Source of the DNA: Acidobacteriota bacterium
GTDB taxonomy: Bacteria > Acidobacteriota > Aminicenantia > S016-38
Reading direction: 5' to 3'
Assembly (NCBI GenBank): GCA_015486055.1
Contig: WFSJ01000042.1
Span: 25,357-89,356 of the forward strand
DNA: 64,000 nt
The notes under the pieces are model-generated. The model worked only from the letters and a program-made list of their open reading frames with translations. It was not told the DNA's origin and searched no databases. Shown piece after piece: positions 33,969 to 42,380 of the stretch; positions within the stretch are counted from its first letter, which is position 1; every line of letters begins with the position of its first letter. The position numbers and the translations under genes are program-made.

Positions 33969-35335
33969 TGCTCGTATTTTCTCAGCCTGCCTGCAAGAGA
34001 ATCTGTATATCCTAAAGCCGAGGCTTTTTCTATCAGTTCTCCGAGAAAAGCAAGCTCAGGCCCTGAACCCCTGCCTGTAAGGGCAATTCTCAAAGGATGG
34101 TAAAGGGCCTTCCCCCTGATTTTAAGCTCTGAAGATACCTCCTTCAAGGCAGCCGCAAGGGGCTTACCATGCTCAAGCTTTTCCCTAATTCTTCTCACAA
34201 CCTTAAGTTCTTCCTTAGTTATCCTTTCCTCTGCCTTATAGTTTATTTCCCTCTCAAGAGCTTCCTGAAGCTCCTTGAGAGTATAAGCCCCTTCCCTAAG
34301 CTTCGGAAGAGCGAAGGAGAGAAAGTCCTCACTCAGTTTAATTCCCGTAAATTCCACAAAACGCTTTACAAGTTCTTTATCATCAAGCTTTTCAAGATGC
34401 TTATGATTCATCCAGAGAAGCTTTCTGTGGTCAAATACGGCTCCTGCTTTGGAAACCCTTGAAAGCTGGAAGCATTTTACCATCTCCTCCTTCGCCATAA
34501 TTTCCTTTTCATCGCATGACCAACCAAGGAGAGAAAGATAATTGAAAAGTGCTTCGGGAACTATGCCGTCATCCCTGAACTGAAAAACCGCAGTTGCACC
34601 GTGGCGCTTTGAAAGTCTGCTTCTGTCAGGACCAAGGACCATTGGAAGATGAGCAAATTCAGGGGGCTCCCAATCAAAAGCTTCGTAGAGTTTTATCTGT
34701 TTTGGTGTATTTGAAATATGATCTTCGCCCCTTATAACATGAGTTACCCCCATGTGATGGTCATCTATTACAACTGCAAAATTATACGAAGGTATTCCAT
34801 TGGAGCGCATTATAACAAAATCCCCAAAAAGGGAAAGATTAAAGTTCACTTTACCTCTTATAAGGTCGCTGTAGGAAAAGGCCTCATCGCTCATCTTAAA
34901 TCTTATAGAAGCTAATTCACCCTTTTCAACCCTTTTCCTTGCATCCTGTGGGGGAATGCTCCTGCACTTTCCTGAATATTTATAGGGTATCCCCTTCTCT
35001 ATTGCCTTCTGCCTTTCCTCCTCTAACTCCTGCGGGGTGCAGAAACAATAATATGCCTTGCCTTCATCAAGAAGCCTCTGGGCATAAGATCGGTAAACCT
35101 CAAGCCTCTGGCTCTGTTTGTATGGTCCCTCATCCCAGTTTATCCCCAGCCACGCCAGATCTTTCAGAATCAGCTCTTCGTATTCCTTTTTAGACCTTTC
35201 AGGATCAGTATCCTCTATTCTCAATATAAATTTCCCATCCTTACTTTTCGCAAAAAGCCAGTTGAAAAGGGCTGTCCTTGCTCCCCCAACATGAAGATAA
35301 CCTGTGGGAGATGGGGCAAACCTTACTCTAACCAT
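33950..35335 (-). CDS. gltX: Glutamyl-tRNA synthetase
   Basis: 461-residue class I aminoacyl-tRNA synthetase. The HIGH motif is PSPTGYLHVGGAR near the start, KMSKS is LSKRH in DRSRLSKRHGAT, and FNWLFAKSKDGKFILRIEDTDPERS is diagnostic. No zinc-cluster Cys set is obvious. It follows ispF closely, with an 8-base overlap of the two genes, so isoprenoid and translation genes share a message. Confidence 0.98.
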   Translation of the reverse strand: MVRVRFAPSPTGYLHVGGARTALFNWLFAKSKDGKFILRIEDTDPERSKKEYEELILKDLAWLGINWDEGPYKQSQRLEVYRSYAQRLLDEGKAYYCFCTPQELEEERQKAIEKGIPYKYSGKCRSIPPQDARKRVEKGELASIRFKMSDEAFSYSDLIRGKVNFNLSLFGDFVIMRSNGIPSYNFAVVIDDHHMGVTHVIRGEDHISNTPKQIKLYEAFDWEPPEFAHLPMVLGPDRSRLSKRHGATAVFQFRDDGIVPEALFNYLSLLGWSCDEKEIMAKEEMVKCFQLSRVSKAGAVFDHRKLLWMNHKHLEKLDDKELVKRFVEFTGIKLSEDFLSFALPKLREGAYTLKELQEALEREINYKAEERITKEELKVVRRIREKLEHGKPLAAALKEVSSELKIRGKALYHPLRIALTGRGSGPELAFLGELIEKASALGYTDSLAGRLRKYEQWLLRD

Positions 35336-35810
35336 TCTTCCTCCTCAAAACAGAAACTGCATAACATGAAATTGCTTTACCTTCTCCTATTTCCCCGAGG
35401 CCTTCATTTGTCTTTGATTTTATCCCTATCCTGTCAGGCTCAATTCTCAGAACTTGAGAAAGGCTTTTCCTGATTTCCTCCTTATATGGGGAAAGTTTAG
35501 GGGCCTCTGCAATGATAACGGTATCTATGCCAACTATCTCATACCCTTTTTCACCGACCATCAACGCAACCTTCTCAAGAAGTTCTATACTCCTTGCATC
35601 CTTATAAGCAGGGTCGGTATCTGGAAAGAGCTCACCTATATCTGGAAAGGAAAGGGCACCGCAAAGTGCATCTATTATTGCATGGGAGAGGAGGTCTCCA
35701 TCAGAGTGACCCTCAAGCCCAAAGCTGTAAGGAATAAGAACTCCTCCAATTATCAGTTTCCTTCCCTCAACTAACCTGTGAATGTCGTATCCAATTCCTA
35801 CCCTTATCAT
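35328..35810 (-). CDS. ispF: 2-C-methyl-D-erythritol 2,4-cyclodiphosphate synthase
   Basis: MEP-pathway enzyme making MEcPP. I take the ATG at 35810 (160 residues): it opens MIRVGIGYDIHRL, which carries the zinc ligands Asp and His, and a TATAAT lies exactly 6 bases upstream. Other signs: GHSDGDLLSHAIIDALCGA (SDGD and HA), FPDTDPAYKDARS and RIGIKSKTNEGLGEIG (SKTNEGLG). It shows the cell makes isoprenoids by the MEP route. Confidence 0.96.
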   Translation of the reverse strand: MIRVGIGYDIHRLVEGRKLIIGGVLIPYSFGLEGHSDGDLLSHAIIDALCGALSFPDIGELFPDTDPAYKDARSIELLEKVALMVGEKGYEIVGIDTVIIAEAPKLSPYKEEIRKSLSQVLRIEPDRIGIKSKTNEGLGEIGEGKAISCYAVSVLRRKNG

Positions 35811-35816
35811 GCTTTT

Positions 35817-35822
35817 ATTATA
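35817..35822 (-). promoter_or_regulatory. -10 box of ispF-gltX, 6 bases before ATG
   Basis: TATAAT on the reverse strand (35822-35817), AAAAGC, then the ATG at 35810. No Shine-Dalgarno. Predicted leaderless start, like glgP, htpX and the MglA-like gene. Confidence 0.55.
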
Positions 35823-35902
35823 CATCAAACTTGATTTCTTCCTCCTGTTGAACTATTTTCTTATAAGGTGGAAAACTGCAAAAAACTTGGAGGGAGGATT
35901 TT

Positions 35903-37705
35903 ATGGAGACTTTGGAGATAGTAAAAAAACTTATGGAGGAGGTTTCAACCCACAGGGAGGAGTTGAAAAGGGTAAAGGAAGCATTTGAAAGGTACAGAAA
36001 CTTTTTTGAAAATATACCGGTAGGAATATACAGGTCAACTCCTGAAGGAAAAATTCTTCATGCAAACCCGGCAATGGGAAGGATATTCGGATATGAAAGC
36101 CCTGAAGAACTTATGAAAGCAGGTTCCTATGCCCTTTATCTGGAGCCTGACCAGAGGAAGAGGCTGAAAAAAGAAGCAGACAAGAAGGATATCAACAAGT
36201 TTGAACTTCAGATGAAGAGGAAGGACGGAAGCAAAGTCTGGGTGAGGGGAACCGAAAAGGTGGTGAAAGACGAAAGTGGTAAAGTTCTTTATTACGATGG
36301 TTTTTTGGAAGATATAACTGAAAGGAAAGCAACAGAAGAAATGTATAGAGTAATAATTGAAAATACTCATGATGGCATATACATTTACAGGGGAAATAAA
36401 TTTCTATTCGTTAACAAAAGGTTATGTGAGTTTCTTGGATACAGCGAAGAGGAGCTTTATAACATGGACATATTTAAGCTCGTTAATCCCGAAGACAGGG
36501 AAAGGCTGAAAGACTACGGAAGAAGGAGGGAAAAAGGCGAAGAAGTTCCTTCAATCTATGAGGCAAGGGTGCTGAATAAAGAAGGGCAGGTAAGGACTCT
36601 TGAGTTCGCAGTAAGTGCTATAAATTACGGGGGAAAATATGCTGCCTTAGGCGCTGTAAGGGATGTCACCGAAAGAAAACAATTGGAGAAAAAATTAAGG
36701 GAGGAAAAGGACAGAGCGAAAAAATATTTAAACATAGCAGGGAATGTTATCGTCCTTTTGAACACGAGTGGGAAGGTAAAATTAGCAAACAAGAGAGCTT
36801 GTGAAGTTCTTGGATACACAGAAAGTGAAATTCTCGGGAAAAACTGGTTTGATAATTTCATCCTCCCTGAACAGAGAAAGGAAATCAGGGAAGTTTTCAA
36901 AAAGATTCTCAGCGGAGAAATTGAAAGCTTTGAATATTACGAGAATCCTGTCCTCACAAGGGATGGGAAAATAAGAATGATAAAATGGCATAATTCTGTG
37001 ATAAAAAACTCAAAGGGGAAAGTATTAGAAATTCTCACATCAGGGAACGATATAACTGAACTCAAGGAAAAGGAGGAAAAGCTCAGGGCATCCCTTAGGG
37101 AGAAGGAAATTCTCCTCAGAGAACTTCACCACAGGGTGAAAAACAACCTTCAAATAATATCAAGCCTCCTCAGACTTCAAGCAAGACATACTGATGATGA
37201 AAGAGTATCCAGGCTCCTGAGCGAAAGCCAGCACAGGATAAATTCAATCTCTCTTATTCATGAGAAATTTTACAGGTCAGAGAGCCTTGCGGAGATAAAA
37301 CTCGGGGAATACACAAAAAGCCTGATTAATGAGCTTTTCAGGTCCTATGGCACTGACAAAAATAGGGTTCAGGTTGAACTGAGGTTCAAAGAGATTCTCC
37401 TGCCAATTGACAAGGCAATACCTGCAGGGCTCATCATAAACGAGCTTGTATCAAATGTTCTCAGTTATGCCTTCCCTGCAGGAAAGAAAGGGAAGCTGGA
37501 GATAGGAATAACCTCCCCTGAGAAAAAAATGGTGGAGATAACCGTCAGGGACAACGGTGTTGGAATTCCTGACAGCGTTAGCTTCGATTCCCCATCAACC
37601 CTCGGGTTCAGGCTGATAAAAATACTGGTAAATGACCAGCTCAAAGGCGAAATCAAACTTAAAAGGAGGGGAGGGACAGAATTCATAATAAGATTTAGGA
37701 GATGA
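35903..37705 (+). CDS. Cytoplasmic histidine kinase, three PAS domains and HisKA_2
   Basis: 600 residues. Three PAS/PAC units at about 30-140, 145-257 and 270-387 (FGYESPEELMKAG; YIYRGNKFLFVNKRL; NTSGKVKLANKRA), each followed by the typical DITE/RK end. Then a HisKA_2/HWE-like dimerisation segment with the phospho-His as H410 (LHHRVKNNLQIISSLL), and the ATPase domain with N-box NELVSNVLSYAFP and G box DNGVGIPD. There is no membrane segment, so it senses an internal signal. GGAGG precedes the ATG. The response regulator overlaps by 4 bases, a cognate pair. Confidence 0.93.
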   Translation: METLEIVKKLMEEVSTHREELKRVKEAFERYRNFFENIPVGIYRSTPEGKILHANPAMGRIFGYESPEELMKAGSYALYLEPDQRKRLKKEADKKDINKFELQMKRKDGSKVWVRGTEKVVKDESGKVLYYDGFLEDITERKATEEMYRVIIENTHDGIYIYRGNKFLFVNKRLCEFLGYSEEELYNMDIFKLVNPEDRERLKDYGRRREKGEEVPSIYEARVLNKEGQVRTLEFAVSAINYGGKYAALGAVRDVTERKQLEKKLREEKDRAKKYLNIAGNVIVLLNTSGKVKLANKRACEVLGYTESEILGKNWFDNFILPEQRKEIREVFKKILSGEIESFEYYENPVLTRDGKIRMIKWHNSVIKNSKGKVLEILTSGNDITELKEKEEKLRASLREKEILLRELHHRVKNNLQIISSLLRLQARHTDDERVSRLLSESQHRINSISLIHEKFYRSESLAEIKLGEYTKSLINELFRSYGTDKNRVQVELRFKEILLPIDKAIPAGLIINELVSNVLSYAFPAGKKGKLEIGITSPEKKMVEITVRDNGVGIPDSVSFDSPSTLGFRLIKILVNDQLKGEIKLKRRGGTEFIIRFRR

Positions 37706-39459
37706 GAATGTCTGAGAAAATCCTTATCATTGAGGACGAGAGGATAACTGCGGAGGACATAAAGGAAATGCTTCAGGAGGTCGGATATGAGGTCTGCAAA
37801 ATAGCAACAACCTTTAGGGAAGCAGTTAAAATCGCAGAAAAGGAGAAACCCGATCTTGCTGTAGTGGATATAGCTCTCGGAAAGGACAGGACAGGAGGGA
37901 TAAGGGCTGCGGAGGAAATAAGTTCAAAACTCCAAATTCCCATTATTTATCTTACAGCATACAGCGACAGCAAGACCTTTGAAGAGGCAAAGATATCAGA
38001 GCCCTTCACATATCTGACAAAGCCAATTAACGAGAACGAGCTGAAATTGAATGTGAGAATAGCCCTCTACAAGAGCAAGGCCGAAAAAGAACTCAGGAGA
38101 TTAAACATAGAAAAAGATGAGGCCATTAAAACCCTTGAGAGGTCAGAATCAACCATGAAGGCAATTTTCTCCTCAATGGTTGATTTAATCTTTGTGGTTG
38201 ACGGACAGGGTAGATTCGTTTTCTACAACAGTCCTGAGAAGCAATTGTATCTGAAGCCTGAGGAGTTTCTCGGAAGAACTACTTCAGAAGTTCTTCCTCC
38301 CGATATTTCCTCCAAGTTCAAGGAGGCTTTTAAAAAAAATAAAAAAGGGGAAATAGCAGATTATCAATATGAACTTAAAATCTCAGGAAAGAAGGGATGG
38401 TTTTCTGCAAGGCAGTCCCCAATATTTATTGGCAAAAAATTCAATGGAGCTGTTGCAGTGATAAGGAATATTACCCAGATAAAGGAAACGGAGGAAAGAT
38501 ACACAAACCTCTTTAATAGGGTTCCCATCGGACTTTACAGGACAAGTCCTTCAGGGGAAATAACAGATGCTAACCCTGCCTTCCTGGAAATCCTTGGATA
38601 TTCAACTTTAGAGGAATTAAAAAAGAGAAACGCATATGAGCTTTATCAAGAACAAAAAAATAGGGAAAAATGGAAAAAACTCTTAGAAAAACAAGGAATC
38701 CTTATTATGGAAACCCAGCTTCGCAGAAGGGACGGAAAGATAATATGGGTAAAAGAATTTGCAAGGGCAATAAGGAATGGGACAGGGGAAGTGGACCATT
38801 ACGAGGGTTCTATACAGGACATAACTGATAGAAAGAAGCTTGAGGAGGAACTGAGGAGAAATATAAATTCCATAAGAAAGCTATTTGAGGAAACGGTTTC
38901 TACCTTAGGTTCTATCGTGAAGATAAGGGACCCTTACACAGCAGCGCATCAAAGAAGGGTAACTGAATTGGCAGTTGAGATAGCAAAGGAAATGGGGCTT
39001 GACGAAAGAAGGATAGAAGCCATCAGAATTGCAGGCCTTCTTCATGATATAGGAAAACTCGCAGTCCCAGCAGAGATACTTGCCAAACCCACAAAGCTTA
39101 CAAAACAGGAGTTTATGCTCATAAAATCCCATACAGAGGTGGGATACAACATTCTGAAGGAAATAGACTTTCCCTGGCCAGTTGCAGAGATAGTTCTTCA
39201 GCATCACGAAAGAATGAACGGGTCAGGATATCCAAAGGGGCTAAAGAACGGGGAAATACTCCTTGAGGCAAGGATACTTGGAGTTGCAGATGTGGTTGAG
39301 GCAATGAATTCTCACAGGCCTTACAGACCTGCTCTCGGTATTAAAAAAGCTCTTGAAGAGATAAAAGAAAACAGGGGGAAGCTTTATGACCCGGAGGCAG
39401 TTGATGCCTGCCTCAGAGTATTTGAAAAGGGCACTGTAAAATGGGAATCTTCAGTCTGA
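37702..39459 (+). CDS. Response regulator with two PAS domains and an HD-GYP phosphodiesterase
   Basis: 585 residues. Receiver domain 5-118 with phospho-Asp D56 (AVVDIALG), acidic pocket EDE, and Lys in YLTKPINENEL; PAS at about 150-260 and 265-385 (RTSPSGEITDANPAFLEILGYS); HD-GYP domain about 400-570 with RDPYTAAHQRRV, GLLHDIGKLAVP, the HD pair, and HHERMNGSGYPKGL, the signature of c-di-GMP phosphodiesterases. The output of the upstream kinase is thus c-di-GMP breakdown. Right downstream is the sigma-54-controlled surface gene. Confidence 0.95.
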   Translation: MRMSEKILIIEDERITAEDIKEMLQEVGYEVCKIATTFREAVKIAEKEKPDLAVVDIALGKDRTGGIRAAEEISSKLQIPIIYLTAYSDSKTFEEAKISEPFTYLTKPINENELKLNVRIALYKSKAEKELRRLNIEKDEAIKTLERSESTMKAIFSSMVDLIFVVDGQGRFVFYNSPEKQLYLKPEEFLGRTTSEVLPPDISSKFKEAFKKNKKGEIADYQYELKISGKKGWFSARQSPIFIGKKFNGAVAVIRNITQIKETEERYTNLFNRVPIGLYRTSPSGEITDANPAFLEILGYSTLEELKKRNAYELYQEQKNREKWKKLLEKQGILIMETQLRRRDGKIIWVKEFARAIRNGTGEVDHYEGSIQDITDRKKLEEELRRNINSIRKLFEETVSTLGSIVKIRDPYTAAHQRRVTELAVEIAKEMGLDERRIEAIRIAGLLHDIGKLAVPAEILAKPTKLTKQEFMLIKSHTEVGYNILKEIDFPWPVAEIVLQHHERMNGSGYPKGLKNGEILLEARILGVADVVEAMNSHRPYRPALGIKKALEEIKENRGKLYDPEAVDACLRVFEKGTVKWESSV

Positions 39460-39558
39460 GGCACACTTGGGGTTATTTTGTTTTTCAGGCTTGTAAAATT
39501 TCTGCCTTATGAAATGAAAATCCCTCCGCAACCATGGAAAATAAAAGGATAAACATTG

Positions 39559-39600
39559 CCACAGGATAATTTGATAGGGAATGCCTGTGGATTATTTTTC
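39559..39600 (+). terminator. Probable terminator after the HD-GYP gene
   Basis: Inverted repeat CCACAGG (39559-39565) and CCTGTGG (39584-39590), 18-base loop, followed by ATTATTTTTC. The loop is long for a strong intrinsic terminator. It lies in the 369-base intergenic stretch 39460-39828, which has no gene. Confidence 0.45.
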
Positions 39601-39737
39601 TATCCCTTCGTAAATGGAATAAAGACTTCCAAGACCAAAAAGCTGAATTGCCACCAAAGAAGCCCAGAAAAATTTTTTGGGAACGTCCCTAACTTAAAAA
39701 ATTAAATTTACCATCGTAAAAATAAAATAAAAAGAAG

Positions 39738-39755
39738 TGTCCTGAAATTCGGACA
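39738..39755. promoter_or_regulatory. Possible enhancer site upstream of the sigma-54 promoter
   Basis: Inverted repeat TGTCC-n8-GGACA, with AT-rich flanks, centred about 47 bases upstream of the -24 GG. Sigma-54 promoters need an activator bound upstream; such sites usually lie further away, so this is only a candidate. Confidence 0.35.
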
Positions 39756-39790
39756 TTAAAAAAACTCTCCCCCTGGTAGAGAGGCAAGTT

Positions 39791-39807
39791 TTGGCACGGA
39801 ATTTGCT
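39791..39807 (+). promoter_or_regulatory. Sigma-54 (-24/-12) promoter
   Basis: TTGGCACGGAATTTGCT matches the RpoN consensus at every key base: GG at 39793-39794 and GC at 39805-39806, ten bases apart. It drives the gene starting at 39829. The embedded TATAAT overlaps the -12 region; that may be chance or a backup sigma-70 site. Confidence 0.85.
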
Positions 39808-39828
39808 ATAATAATAGTGGAGGTAAAA

Positions 39829-41865
39829 ATGAGATTAAAAGCTTTTGGTTTGATAGCCTTGATAGCAATGACGGGGTTTGCCTTCTCGCAGGGTTCCTCT
39901 GCGGATATTCAATATAAATACTTTGCCAGAATCAGTTCCCTTGAAGGACAGGGATTCATAGAAAAAGCAGGAGGGGAGGGCATAGAAGATGCGACAGTGA
40001 ATATGCCCCTCGGTGAAGGCGACAGAATCTTCACAGGGGAAAATGGAAGGGCTGAGCTATATGTGGGATATTCTACATACATAAGGATGAATAGAGCCAC
40101 CAAACTCGACCTTATAGTTCTCCCATACACAGAAGATAAAAAAATAGAAATTCGTCTTATAAATGGTGACATATACATAAACAAGCTCAGGAAAGGGCTG
40201 AGAGCCTATATAGAAGTAAGAGACGGGGAATTTTTACCAATAGAAAATGGCAGTTACAGAATAAGCTCCAATGGAGAGGAAATCAGATTTGCCGTGGAAG
40301 ATGGATATGGAGAACTCAGGATTGGAGGCGAAGATATAGACATTGGTTCAGCAGAAATGGTTGTCGTATCAGGTAATAAGATTTACGGCCCAGAAAGGCT
40401 TAAAAGATTTGATGATGAATTTGCATCATGGAATGAGGAAAGGAACAGAAACATAGAGAGGGGTTATCGTTATAAGAAATATCTTCCTCCAGAACTCACA
40501 GATTACGCATGGGAATTTGAGGACTATGGAAGTTGGAGATATGCGCCACCTTACGGTTGGGTATGGGTACCAAGAAGAATATATAACGATTGGATGCCCT
40601 ATTACTATGGCTACTGGGAATGGGTCCCTGGAGGATGGTTCTGGGTAGGATACGAACCCTGGGGTTGGGCTGTTTATCACTATGGACGCTGGGGGTGGAG
40701 TCCAATATTCGGATGGTATTGGATCCCGGTTCCAAGGTGGGGATACGCATGGGTTGAATGGACCTGGTTTGATGATTACATCGGTTGGTGTCCTATGGAT
40801 TTCTACGGAAGGCCGATAATAATAATCAACAATGGCTTGTACAACTATTATGACTATGTTCCTATCCACTCCTCATCCTGGATATTCGTAAGAAAGAGTC
40901 AATTCGCAGCAAGAAACATAAGGAGAACCGCCCTTAGAAAAGGTCAACTGAGAGCCACAGGAGTTTCAAAAGTCAGGGTATTTTCATCTCAGCCAAAATT
41001 AAGGCCGGTTTATGCTGTACAGAAAACCAAGATGGGTTATAAGAAAGTTGTATCCGGAGTTTCTCCAGCCACAGGGTTCTCAAAAGCAACAGCGGTAAGA
41101 AAAGACACCTACAAATCCTCTTCAGTATGGTCAACCTCCAAGAAAGAAGCAATACCAAAGGGAGCAATAAGCAAAAAAACCGAGGTCAAGAAGAAAACTT
41201 CTGCAGTGAAGGGTTTCACATCTTCAAGCTCAAGCAGCTCTTCCAAGAAAAAGGCCAAAAAGAAGAAAGGCGGGGGAGGATATCCCTCTTCATCCTATAA
41301 AGCATCCTCATCCTATGGAATTAGCCATTCCAGGGATGGGGCAAGAGTAAGAACATACAGGGAAAGTAAGAGAAACTCAGCAAAAAGAGATAGAAATTAT
41401 TACGGGTCATACAGGACTTACATTAGGAACTATTCAGGATATTATCATGGATCAGAAAAAGACAGAAGCGGATATTTAAGGGTGAAAGGAAAGAATAATA
41501 ACAACTACTATGGATATGGAAATTCTCACAGTAAGAATTACAGTAGAAATTATTCTGGAAGCTATTACGGTTATAACCGTAGCAGAAGTTATGTCAAGCA
41601 CTATCCGAGCTCTTATAGCAGAAGTTACGAAAAGAAGAGGAGTTCAGGAAGTATTTGGTCCTTTATTTTCGGTTCTTCAAAACCAAAATCCCGTTCATAT
41701 AGCTCTTCCCACAGTTCTTATGGAAGAAGCTATTCAGGAATAAATCACTCATATAGCTCTTACCGAAGCTCAGGATGGAGCCATTCATCCTGGGGTTCAT
41801 CAAGGAGCTCAGGTTACAGCTCCAGCCATTCGTCAAGCTATTCTTCAGCAAGAAAAAGGCATTGA
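39829..41865 (+). CDS. FecR-domain/DUF6600 exported protein with Ser/Tyr/Lys-rich tail
   Basis: I start it at the ATG at 39829, 6 bases after GGAGG; 678 residues. Signal peptide (MRLKAFGLIALIAMTGFAFS), FecR-like beta domain (about 30-175: MPLGEGDRIFTGENGRAELYVG), DUF6600-like Trp/Tyr-rich region (about 230-340: YAPPYGWVWVPRRIY, GYWEWVPGGWFWVGYEPWG), then about 260 residues of low-complexity Ser, Tyr, Lys, Gly and Arg. The tail recalls exported adhesive or cell-surface fibre proteins, but its function is unknown. FecR/DUF6600 proteins are common in Acidobacteriota and relatives. It is placed next to the HK/HD-GYP pair, so surface or attachment control is plausible. Confidence 0.85.
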   Translation: MRLKAFGLIALIAMTGFAFSQGSSADIQYKYFARISSLEGQGFIEKAGGEGIEDATVNMPLGEGDRIFTGENGRAELYVGYSTYIRMNRATKLDLIVLPYTEDKKIEIRLINGDIYINKLRKGLRAYIEVRDGEFLPIENGSYRISSNGEEIRFAVEDGYGELRIGGEDIDIGSAEMVVVSGNKIYGPERLKRFDDEFASWNEERNRNIERGYRYKKYLPPELTDYAWEFEDYGSWRYAPPYGWVWVPRRIYNDWMPYYYGYWEWVPGGWFWVGYEPWGWAVYHYGRWGWSPIFGWYWIPVPRWGYAWVEWTWFDDYIGWCPMDFYGRPIIIINNGLYNYYDYVPIHSSSWIFVRKSQFAARNIRRTALRKGQLRATGVSKVRVFSSQPKLRPVYAVQKTKMGYKKVVSGVSPATGFSKATAVRKDTYKSSSVWSTSKKEAIPKGAISKKTEVKKKTSAVKGFTSSSSSSSSKKKAKKKKGGGGYPSSSYKASSSYGISHSRDGARVRTYRESKRNSAKRDRNYYGSYRTYIRNYSGYYHGSEKDRSGYLRVKGKNNNNYYGYGNSHSKNYSRNYSGSYYGYNRSRSYVKHYPSSYSRSYEKKRSSGSIWSFIFGSSKPKSRSYSSSHSSYGRSYSGINHSYSSYRSSGWSHSSWGSSRSSGYSSSHSSSYSSARKRH

Positions 41866-42380
41866 GGCACAAAGTAGAGGAGGGTTCCCTCCTCTACTTT
41901 CCCATAGAGCTCAACAATATCTTTATTTCTCATCCTTACGCATCCTTCTGAGGCAGGGGTTCCAACCTTTTCTTCTTCAGTCGTCCCGTGTATATAAATA
42001 AATCTATCCTTCGTATCAACATGTCCCCCTAAGTTCTTCCCATCCTCCAGTCCCTGAAGCCATAAAATCCTTGTTGTTATAAGGTTCTCTCCAGACGGAA
42101 TCCTGACTGTTTTCCCTGTCCATTTTCTTTTAACAAAAACAGCTCCAAGGGGAAGTCCATCACCTAACTTCTTGTAAATCTTATGGATTCCTAACGGGGT
42201 TTTATAGCTGCCTTTTTCATTTCCTGTGCCAAATCTTGATGTAGATACAGGATAGGACTTTAAAACCTTTTCATCCTTCAGAAGGAGTAACTCCTGATCT
42301 TTCACACACACGATTATGTAAGTTTCGCCTTCCCTCAGACCAAACTCCCTGAGCTCCGCTTCTATTTCATTTCTTCTCAT
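41838..42380 (-). CDS. YkuD-family L,D-transpeptidase
   Basis: 180 residues with the YkuD catalytic pattern: KTPLGIHKI, IYIHGT (HGT) and TPASEGCVRM with the Cys nucleophile (S-E-G-C-V-R-M). These enzymes cross-link peptidoglycan or attach proteins to it. No signal peptide is visible, so this one would need an anchor or has another target (YkuD enzymes also occur in cytoplasm). Its 3' end overlaps the convergent FecR gene by 28 bases. It is coupled by 4 bases to the DUF401 gene upstream. Confidence 0.88.
   Translation of the reverse strand: MRRNEIEAELREFGLREGETYIIVCVKDQELLLLKDEKVLKSYPVSTSRFGTGNEKGSYKTPLGIHKIYKKLGDGLPLGAVFVKRKWTGKTVRIPSGENLITTRILWLQGLEDGKNLGGHVDTKDRFIYIHGTTEEEKVGTPASEGCVRMRNKDIVELYGKVEEGTLLYFVPQCLFLAEE
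41871..41900. terminator. 14-bp hairpin between convergent genes
   Basis: Near-perfect inverted repeat AAAGTAGAGGAGGG / CCCTCCTCTACTTT around TT. It lies 6 bases past the FecR-gene stop and inside the 3' coding end of the YkuD gene, so it can act on the plus-strand message while encoding the YkuD C-terminus (KVEEGTLLYFV) on the other strand. Confidence 0.7.

Noticed and set aside
39559-39590. Inverted repeat as part of a CRISPR or small RNA
   Set aside because: Only one copy; no direct repeats or spacers. A terminator fits better.
40973-41872. Open frames on both strands in the Ser/Tyr-rich tail of the FecR/DUF6600 gene
   Set aside because: Low-complexity composition creates long chance frames; none has a start site or match.
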